Positions 6,284-10,755 of a stretch of 10,755 bases of DNA are shown piece after piece. A program made the translations under genes and the position numbers. Where the stretch lies: NCBI GenBank assembly GCA_003176075.1, contig PSRN01000167.1, positions 1 to 10,755 on the forward strand. Direction: 5' to 3'. The notes under the pieces were generated by a model. It was not told the DNA's origin and searched no databases. It saw only the letters and a program-made list of their open reading frames with translations. Position 1 is the first letter of the stretch. Every line of letters starts with the position of its first letter. The DNA comes from Bdellovibrio sp. GTDB lineage: Bacteria > Bdellovibrionota > Bdellovibrionia > Bdellovibrionales > Bdellovibrionaceae.

Positions 6284-7216
6284 TTACCTAAAGAATGTGT
6301 CCTCGAGTTGAAGAGATTTGAGAGGACCAAGATTCTTTATGCCTACGAGTCTGGAGGCCGCAAGCCGCTTGAGATTCCTTATGTTTTTCAGGCGCGCCAG
6401 TTCTTCAAGCTTCGCTTGGGTCATCTCAACTCCGAACATCGTCAGGTTCTCCAGTTTATTGAGAGTCCCAATGGGGGATACATCCTTAATGTTGATATCA
6501 AACATCCATAGTTTTGTTAACCTTGGAACCGATCGAAGGAATGAGAGATCGACGACTTGGCGTACGCGAACAGGCGTATCTACCGGTTCCGGCTGGTCCG
6601 CCTGATCATCTTCACCCTCCTCGCCCTCCTCACCCGTCCTTTCCTTATCGTCCGCCGATTCTTCCCTGAGATCCGCGGCCGAGACCCTACGTACATGGAC
6701 TTTGATTGAAAGATCCTCCAGAGTGGAGGGAAGTTCCCGGCCAGACAACTTGAGTGAGTCGGTCACAAAATTCAATTTTGTGAGCTTCGGAACCGCCTCT
6801 TTCAGGCTCCCAGCTCCAAGATTCTTCACACAGTTGGAGTCGATCCCGAGGTCCATCAAATTCGGCAACTGGGAAAGGGCCTTGATGTGGCTGTCGCAAA
6901 AGCGATCCGAATAAATATATACCGTCGTCACTTGCGGAAAATGGCACAAATTTGCAAGCTCCTCAGTTGGATCTTCAAGCCCATCAATTTGCAATGCCTC
7001 CGTCTGAGCCATCTCATTCACACCGCTCAACTTTACCCCGTCGGTTGCCGAATTGTACCACTCCAACGCCTCTTCCGGCTTTGTTGAGCAGTTTTTTGCA
7101 ACGGCCTGTGATCCTTTCTTTGTAACAGCCTGAGATCCTTTTCTTGCTGCAACCGCATGCGCCCCTTGGCCCACGACCGCTGTAGCAATTAGGACTTGTA
7201 AAAACATCGACTGCAT
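6284..7216 (-). CDS. Secreted leucine-rich-repeat-like protein with acidic insertion
   Basis: The preferred start is ATG 7216 (310 residues), because it opens a good signal peptide (MQSMFLQVLIATAVVGQGAHA, 1-21, A-H-A cleavage) and has GGGGGT seven bases upstream in place of a standard RBS. An in-frame upstream ATG at 7372 would add 52 residues that hide the signal peptide. After it come two copies of KGSQAV (26-31 and 34-39). Then irregular leucine-rich repeats follow: segments near 87-103, 116-133, 139-152 and 160-173, and, after a break, 221-240, 246-262, 275-288 and 293-305, with L-x-x-L-x-(M/L) strands such as LTKLWMF and LENLTMF. The break (185-211) is a Glu/Asp-rich run that should be disordered. 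LRRs form protein-binding solenoids, so an extracytoplasmic binding role is inferred; the ligand is unknown. The repeats are degenerate. No LPxTG-like anchor or transmembrane helix is seen. Confidence 0.78.
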   Translation of the reverse strand: MQSMFLQVLIATAVVGQGAHAVAARKGSQAVTKKGSQAVAKNCSTKPEEALEWYNSATDGVKLSGVNEMAQTEALQIDGLEDPTEELANLCHFPQVTTVYIYSDRFCDSHIKALSQLPNLMDLGIDSNCVKNLGAGSLKEAVPKLTKLNFVTDSLKLSGRELPSTLEDLSIKVHVRRVSAADLREESADDKERTGEEGEEGEDDQADQPEPVDTPVRVRQVVDLSFLRSVPRLTKLWMFDINIKDVSPIGTLNKLENLTMFGVEMTQAKLEELARLKNIRNLKRLAASRLVGIKNLGPLKSLQLEDTFFR

Positions 7217-7482
7217 AAAGACCCCCGTTTTTGATCGAAGCGGCTGAATTGCCACTTCGTAGGTCGGCACCATCCTTCGAGGATGAACAAGGGTCAACAA
7301 ACAAAAATGATTGGCAAAAAGTTTTTTGAATTCTCGACGGAACGTTGGCGAAAATGTCCGTCGCTCGTCCATCGCGAAATTTCATTCTCACGAAAATCAA
7401 ATTGAAGGGCACTTTTCTTATACAATCTCTGTGCCAGAGAGGAAGACCGTTTTGCGGAAGTGCCGACGGAGCCGCTCCGGGC

Positions 7483-7506
7483 GGCGGAGCTCCCAAAGGA
7501 GCCGCC
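7483..7506. other. GC-rich bulged hairpin downstream of the kinase gene
   Basis: GGCGG (7483-7487) pairs with CCGCC (7502-7506) and CTCC (7490-7493) with GGAG (7498-7501). The loop is CAAA and AG at 7488-7489 is bulged. It lies about 94 bp past the kinase stop. Without a T-tract on either strand it is not a classical intrinsic terminator. A 3'-end stabilising role is the most cautious inference. Confidence 0.4.
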
Positions 7507-7519
7507 AGAAAATTACTTT

Positions 7520-7528
7520 TGCTATAAT
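7520..7528 (+). promoter_or_regulatory. Perfect extended -10 element, antisense to the kinase 3' end
   Basis: TGC followed by TATAAT matches the extended -10 consensus TGnTATAAT exactly. No good -35 is seen 17 bases upstream (the sequence there is GC-rich), which extended -10 promoters can tolerate. There is no credible plus-strand gene directly downstream. A transcript would run into the complement of the kinase gene from 7600. The match could be a chance event in an AT-rich patch. Confidence 0.35.
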
Positions 7529-7599
7529 TTAAAGTGATGAGAAATAATATGTGACGAATGCATGAATAAATGCCCTAGTCCGAAGCCGCCCCATAACTG

Positions 7600-9360
7600 T
7601 CACGCAACTTCCTTCTCTCCCGTTGAATGCGCCGCCTTTGGGAATTCCACGACAAATTTTGTATTCTTCGAAGAGCCATCGAGTTTCAAATGTCCTTGAT
7701 GATCAGCGATAATACTGCTGGCGATAGTCAGACCAAGTCCCGTCCCTTGGCCCACGGCCTTGGTGGTGAAAAATGGGCTCATGATTTTATCTTTGATATC
7801 AGCTGGAATGCCCGGACCTGAATCTTCAACATAGAAACCGATCCGGGTTTCATCTTCAAAAGTTTCAATTTTGACCCTGGGGTTGTTCAACTTTGCCACG
7901 GCATCAAAGGCATTGTTCAAAAGATTCAAGATCACTTGCGATATCTGCGCTTCCCGACACAAAACAAGCGTTGTTACCGGCCCATAGACGACATCGAGTT
8001 CCACGCCGTTCTTTAAGAACCTCTCCTGACAAAAATCCAGCGATGCCTTTACAATCTCGTTGAGCGAGCTCATGGCCTTGGGGTCATCTTCAGCGTCGCG
8101 GGCGATCACGCGCAGGCCTCGAATAATCTTGGCGATGCGATGAACCGAGCGATCAATTTGCTCGAGGTTTTTTTCCAGAACCAGACCGTGATCCTTCGGT
8201 ATAACGCTGTCTTTTTGCCAGTCCTGAATCTTATCAATTGCCGCGCGCGCCAAGCCGGAAATAATAGCCAGGGGATTATTGATCTCGTGGGCAATTCCGG
8301 CGGCCATGACTCCCACCGAGGCCAAGCGTGCCGAATCGATCGCCTTGGCCCTTTGGACCTCACTTTCTTTCTGAGCAATGACCCGGTCATGGACGTCGAT
8401 TGAGATCACACAAATAAGATCCTTAAAACTCTTGAATTTAGTGAGCAGAATGAAATGGCTTCGGGGTGGAGATCCCAGCTCCAATTCAAATTGCCGACTG
8501 TTCAGATTGGAGTTCCGGAAATCGCGGACCATCCCGGCAAAGAGACTGTCGGGACCCTTGAACCCTAGCTTTTTGCCGGCGATATCGGCGGCGGCTTGTT
8601 GCACGATAAGTCCCACTTTTGTATTGGCATAGATGTAGCTGTCCCCCTGCAGAACACTGATGCCACCGGGAAAGGCGTTGAGGACAACAGAAATCCATTC
8701 GAGGTTCACAAGATTGTCTTTCCACAAATCAAAGGCGCGCCGACGGATCATCAGGGTGACCGCGACATACAAGAGGCCCACCGAAAGAGTCCCTAATCGG
8801 ACAACAAGGTTATCAATGTCCCAAATACATCTGGAAAGAGACGCGCAAGATACGGCAGTGAAGATGATAAAATCCCGTCCCGAAGTACTGAGACTGAACG
8901 TCGCCGTGGACAAAAGGACCGACATCATGACCATATAGAAAAATCGCTCCTCAAACTGCGCTGCTTGCCAACCCCAGGTCATCAGGATCGACCAGCATGC
9001 CGCACCCCAAGCCACGTTGGCGGTGAAAACCCAGCGCCAAAGACGGACCGAAATTTCCCCCGGATTTCCTATTGAGCGCTGTGACCAGTAAAAGCGAAAG
9101 GCAAAGTTTGCCAGAAGCAAACCGTAAATGGAACCGACCCGGATATCGAGATGACCGAGCCAGTACTGAATGGCACCGAAAATGGTTAGAAGGGAAAAAG
9201 CGGAGACGGCGGCCGATGTACCCAGGTGCCGCAACTCTCTGGCAATAGAAAGTTCTAGAAGCTCACGTTCAATCTTCAGCGCGTTCATTTTCCGCTTTGG
9301 CATCCTCGAATTCATCGGCGCATCAAGAAATTCCTCCAACCCGACAAGCAAAATTCCCAT
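7600..9360 (-). CDS. Membrane-bound PAS sensor histidine kinase, no receiver domain
   Basis: The product senses a signal, autophosphorylates on His using ATP and should pass phosphate to a response regulator. The 586 residues show an N-terminal membrane module with about six hydrophobic segments (about 49-68, 75-92, 108-130, 139-158, 163-181, 186-206) and no large periplasmic loop. This resembles a MASE-like integral-membrane sensor, though I cannot name the subtype. A PAS-like domain follows (about 220-325), with LNAFPGGISVLQGD near its start. The kinase core is complete: H-box AHEINNPL with His358, N-box around Asn479/Asn483 (LNLLNNAFDAV), G1 DSGPGIP (Asp513), F-box PFFTTK (529-534) and G2 GQGTGLGL (537-544). 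ATG 9360 is first after an in-frame stop, but AAAGG touches it directly. Met16, Met20 or Met25 are possible alternative starts, and all leave the domains intact. No response regulator lies beside it, so it is an orphan kinase. Confidence 0.93.
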   Translation of the reverse strand: MGILLVGLEEFLDAPMNSRMPKRKMNALKIERELLELSIARELRHLGTSAAVSAFSLLTIFGAIQYWLGHLDIRVGSIYGLLLANFAFRFYWSQRSIGNPGEISVRLWRWVFTANVAWGAACWSILMTWGWQAAQFEERFFYMVMMSVLLSTATFSLSTSGRDFIIFTAVSCASLSRCIWDIDNLVVRLGTLSVGLLYVAVTLMIRRRAFDLWKDNLVNLEWISVVLNAFPGGISVLQGDSYIYANTKVGLIVQQAAADIAGKKLGFKGPDSLFAGMVRDFRNSNLNSRQFELELGSPPRSHFILLTKFKSFKDLICVISIDVHDRVIAQKESEVQRAKAIDSARLASVGVMAAGIAHEINNPLAIISGLARAAIDKIQDWQKDSVIPKDHGLVLEKNLEQIDRSVHRIAKIIRGLRVIARDAEDDPKAMSSLNEIVKASLDFCQERFLKNGVELDVVYGPVTTLVLCREAQISQVILNLLNNAFDAVAKLNNPRVKIETFEDETRIGFYVEDSGPGIPADIKDKIMSPFFTTKAVGQGTGLGLTIASSIIADHQGHLKLDGSSKNTKFVVEFPKAAHSTGEKEVA

Positions 9361-9523
9361 CCTTTGTCGAGTGGATGGTCAGATTTAAGGTCCTGACAAA
9401 TCCGTCGACTTTCCTGAAGCTGAATGGACTTCGGTGAGCTGAGGTTGGCATCGTGATTGCCCCGTTGATGTTGCAACCGGAGTCTTTGCACTTTTTGCCG
9501 GGCATCAAAACAAGGGGCATCCT
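9361..9523. promoter_or_regulatory. Divergent promoter region between kinase and small secreted protein
   Basis: These 163 bp must carry the start signals of both divergent genes. AAGGGG at 9512-9517, six bases before ATG 9524, is the RBS of the plus-strand gene. On the minus strand GTCAG and CTGAC flank a 10-base A/T-rich spacer near 9378-9398, a small inverted repeat just upstream of the kinase start. I find no convincing consensus -35/-10 pair for either direction. Confidence 0.35.
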
Positions 9524-9973
9524 ATGAAACCATTAAAGCTATTAAAACCCATCACCGTGATCACGGTTTTGACGTTTTCTGTGAACATTTGGGGTATCCA
9601 ACCACAGGCCGAACCGTCCTTGGCCTATCGTCCAAGAAAGAAACCACGAAGCGCCAGTTCCCACAGCTTCACGACTCATTCTGCGGCTCGTTCCGCGACT
9701 CATCCCGCAGCTCATTCCGTAGCTCATCCCGTTCGGCTTCCTAACCCTCAAGTGGACCACGGACAGCTCATTGCCCAAAAAGCCTCCGCCGATTTAGATC
9801 GGCTTTTTGATGCCATGGATGCCGAAGAGGCCGCCGCCATGGCCAAAGCTCATCGCAATTCTGGAAAATCTGGAAAAGCAGAGTCGCGGCGCCTGATCAC
9901 CTCGCAAGCTAAGCCGCTGCCATCGAAAAACCTGCGGACCCCCGCCTCGAATCGACAGGCCAGCACTCGTTAA
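9524..9973 (+). CDS. Small secreted basic protein with His/Ser/Ala tetrapeptide repeats
   Basis: I do not recognise a family. ATG 9524 has AAGGGG six bases upstream. The 149-residue product starts with a Lys-containing n-region and a hydrophobic core (about 9-24) typical of a Sec signal peptide. Cleavage is plausible after PQA (29) or SLA (34). The mature part is very basic (YRPRKKPR, 35-42), followed by Ser/His/Thr sequence and five tetrapeptide repeats of the form (T/A)(H/R)(S/P)(A/V) at 51-70. A short acidic, Ala-rich helix follows (about 88-108, DLDRLFDAMDAEEAAAM), then a Ser/Lys/Arg/Pro tail that should be disordered. There are no Cys residues or anchor. It is divergent from the kinase gene, so shared control is possible. 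A terminator-like hairpin lies inside the gene. Confidence 0.72.
   Translation: MKPLKLLKPITVITVLTFSVNIWGIQPQAEPSLAYRPRKKPRSASSHSFTTHSAARSATHPAAHSVAHPVRLPNPQVDHGQLIAQKASADLDRLFDAMDAEEAAAMAKAHRNSGKSGKAESRRLITSQAKPLPSKNLRTPASNRQASTR
9674..9733 (+). repeat. Five tandem 12-bp repeats inside the small secreted protein gene
   Basis: Five in-frame units have the consensus (A/G)CTC(A/G)T(T/C)C(T/C)G(C/T)(G/A/T): 9674-9685, 9686-9697, 9698-9709, 9710-9721 and 9722-9733. Each codes for one (T/A)(H/R)(S/P)(A/V) unit. Because the unit is a multiple of three, copy number could change by slippage without breaking the frame. The units differ by several substitutions, so the array is not very recent. Confidence 0.85.
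9788..9808 (+). terminator. Terminator-like hairpin within the coding sequence
   Basis: GCCGAT (9788-9793) pairs with ATCGGC (9798-9803) around a TTAG loop and is followed at once by TTTTT (9804-9808). An alternative stem, AAAAAGCC (9777-9784) with GGCTTTTT (9801-9808), uses the same 3' arm. It sits inside the 149-codon gene (codons about 89-95). The stem is short, so termination would be partial, and ribosomes should suppress it. It may simply reflect the codons present. Confidence 0.35.
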
Positions 9974-10006
9974 GGGTCTGTCAAAATATTAATGGTTACT
10001 CTTCAA

Positions 10007-10036
10007 TTGACTTCAGTGGTCACCGGTAGTTACAAT
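10007..10036 (+). promoter_or_regulatory. Sigma-70-type promoter of the toxin-antitoxin operon
   Basis: TTGACT (10007-10012) and TACAAT (10031-10036) are each one base from consensus, with an 18-bp spacer. Transcription would start near 10043, two bases before the GGAGG RBS (10045-10049). The spacer contains ACCGGT (10023-10028) and the symmetric GGTCACC (10019-10025), and GG(T)(T/C)AC recurs at 9994-9999 and 10019-10024. These are plausible binding sites for the antitoxin, since Phd/YefM-family antitoxins usually repress their own operons. Confidence 0.75.
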
Positions 10037-10055
10037 GGTACTTCGGAGGCTGGCC

Positions 10056-10349
10056 ATGAAAGCCGTAGGCGTCAAATCGCTCAAAGCAAAACTCAGTGAG
10101 TATTTACGCCTGGTTAAATCGGGAGAGACTGTTCTTGTGACTGAGCGAGATCAGGTGGTTGCTGAAATCAGGCCGGCTAATCGCCAAGAAATCATGTCTC
10201 CTCTCGAACAATTTTTGGATCAAGGGCAAGAGAGTGGGACCATCTGTCTGCGCACTGAGGATTCGAAAAGATTTCCCCCGGTTGAAAAAATTCAGTGGCT
10301 TAAGGCGCCTGATTCAGAAGGAATCTTAAATTTTTTGAGGGACGAGTGA
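10056..10349 (+). CDS. Type II antitoxin, Phd/YefM (prevent-host-death) family
   Basis: The 97-residue cytosolic protein should bind and neutralise the PIN toxin encoded next to it and repress the operon. The N-terminal half matches the Phd/YefM DNA-binding fold: VGVKSLKAKLSEYLRLVKSGE (short of a full motif quote, residues 4-24) then VLVTERDQVVAEIRP, with the typical E-x-(V/T)-x-(V/I)-T-x-(R/H) strand. The C-terminal half (Glu/Asp/Gln-rich, ending in ILNFLRDE) would be the flexible toxin-binding tail. ATG 10056 is chosen over the in-frame ATG 10035 because GGAGG at 10045-10049 lies six bases before it, and 10035 falls inside the predicted -10 box. Its stop overlaps the toxin's GTG start by four bases (GTGA), indicating translational coupling. 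Confidence 0.92.
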   Translation: MKAVGVKSLKAKLSEYLRLVKSGETVLVTERDQVVAEIRPANRQEIMSPLEQFLDQGQESGTICLRTEDSKRFPPVEKIQWLKAPDSEGILNFLRDE

Positions 10350-10755
10350 AAACAATTTTTGTTGAAACGTCGGCCTTGTTGCGAATTCTTCTTCAGGAGC
10401 CTGGGTTTGAAAAAGCAGTTGAAAAACTTGAAACAGCGGATCGTCTTTTTGCTTCACGACTCTTAAAGCTCGAAGCCGAACGAGCGGTCATTCGAGCAGC
10501 TCATATGCAGGGCGAACGACAGCCCGCTGTCCTTATTTCACTGAGATTCAATCTTAAACAACTATGGTCTAGATTTGACTGTCTTGAAATCAGCAGGGAG
10601 ATTTGCGATCTGGCTGGCCAAATTGCACCTGAATCCAACCTCAGATCCCTCGACGCGATTCATGCGGCCACCTTTCAGTGGTTAACAGGACTTTCCCAGT
10701 TAAATCATGCTGATTTCCGATATGTCCCGCTGCCACTGCGGGTTTTGCCCGTTCG
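10346..10755 (+). CDS. PIN-domain toxin, VapC-like, truncated by the window edge
   Basis: VapC-type PIN toxins are metal-dependent ribonucleases that block translation by cutting specific RNAs. The frame begins at GTG 10346 inside the antitoxin stop (GTGA overlap) and stays open for 136 codons to the window end. PIN features are VETSALLR (6-13), where Glu7 replaces the usual first Asp; SRLLKLEAERAVIR (37-50), with Glu43 in the second acidic position; LDAIHAAT (102-109), with Asp103 in the third; and Asp123 in NHADFR, about 20 residues later, as the likely fourth. The length already matches typical VapC proteins, so the stop should be close beyond the edge. The non-canonical start and strong coupling suggest toxin output is kept below antitoxin output. 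The partner and operon layout support the call. Confidence 0.88.
   Translation, partial: MKTIFVETSALLRILLQEPGFEKAVEKLETADRLFASRLLKLEAERAVIRAAHMQGERQPAVLISLRFNLKQLWSRFDCLEISREICDLAGQIAPESNLRSLDAIHAATFQWLTGLSQLNHADFRYVPLPLRVLPV

Larger units (their letters stand above)
7217..7599. other. 383-bp intergenic region between kinase and LRR-like gene
   Basis: I see no gene. Two structures stand out. A GC-rich hairpin at 7483-7506 (GGCGG/CCGCC plus CTCC/GGAG, 2-base bulge, CAAA loop) has no T-run on either strand; it may end or stabilise kinase transcripts. At 7520-7528 on the plus strand TGCTATAAT is a perfect extended -10 element pointing toward, and antisense to, the 3' end of the kinase gene. The LRR-like gene's own promoter must also lie here; TGTATAAG read on the minus strand near 7416-7423 is a possible -10 without a good -35. 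Confidence 0.45.

Noticed and set aside
7217..7372. 52-residue N-terminal extension of the LRR-like protein
   Set aside because: It would bury an otherwise typical signal peptide. The extension looks like untranslated sequence.
7014..7496. 160-codon minus-strand frame
   Set aside because: Out of frame with the LRR-like gene and without domain support. A chance frame across the intergenic region.
7562..7700. Short plus-strand ORF after the extended -10 element
   Set aside because: It is the complement of the kinase C-terminus, with no RBS of note and no domain.
10035..10055. ATG 10035 as antitoxin start
   Set aside because: It falls in the predicted -10 box, while ATG 10056 has GGAGG at ideal spacing.
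1..10755. CRISPR array, tRNA/rRNA, insertion sequence or prophage genes
   Set aside because: No regularly spaced repeats, cloverleaf or rRNA segments, transposase/integrase motifs or terminal inverted repeats were found. The 12-bp repeats at 3121 and 9674 are tandem without spacers.

Overview
The window reads as chromosomal DNA of a Gram-negative bacterium with roughly balanced base composition. Evidence for a double-membrane envelope is a lipoprotein with a lipobox, three further proteins with Sec-type signal peptides and a membrane-bound sensor kinase. The mix of an Fe superoxide dismutase, DUF2799 lipoprotein, Fic protein, orphan PAS histidine kinase and several secreted proteins I cannot assign would fit a Bdellovibrionota/deltaproteobacterial-type genome. 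That placement is an impression from gene style, not a demonstrated assignment. There are no rRNA or tRNA genes, insertion sequences, transposases, integrases or CRISPR arrays that I can see.

Layout. Positions 1-318 hold a doubtful 64-codon ORF with a very good ribosome binding site, followed by a DUF2799-type lipoprotein (319-1158, +). It converges with a Fic-domain AMPylase-type gene (1172-2170, -), whose start codon abuts a near-perfect 32-bp palindrome. Behind that is a Cys-containing cytosolic protein of unknown function (2254-2973, -). A divergent intergenic region with three 12-bp repeats and a strong hairpin leads into sodB (3198-3821, +), which ends at a clear intrinsic terminator (3837-3872). 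Next, on the minus strand, come a 639-residue secreted protein with eight cysteines confined to its last third (3928-5847), a 436-bp gap holding a sharp palindrome, a secreted leucine-rich-repeat-like protein (6284-7216), a 383-bp gap, and an orphan multi-TM PAS histidine kinase (7600-9360). On the plus strand, divergent from the kinase, lies a small secreted protein with a 12-bp tandem repeat (9524-9973). The window ends inside a type II toxin-antitoxin operon: a Phd/YefM-type antitoxin (10056-10349) overlapping a PIN-domain VapC-like toxin (10346 to the edge). That operon has its own well-formed promoter at 10007-10036.

How the genes relate. Most are single transcription units rather than one operon. 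Only the toxin-antitoxin pair is clearly translationally coupled. The Fic gene probably controls itself through its palindrome, because its C-terminus is a winged-helix-like segment and it has no Shine-Dalgarno sequence. The kinase has no response regulator beside it. I see no convincing multi-gene defence or biosynthetic system. The less ordinary content is the set of uncharacterised secreted proteins and several unusual cis-acting sequences next to start codons.
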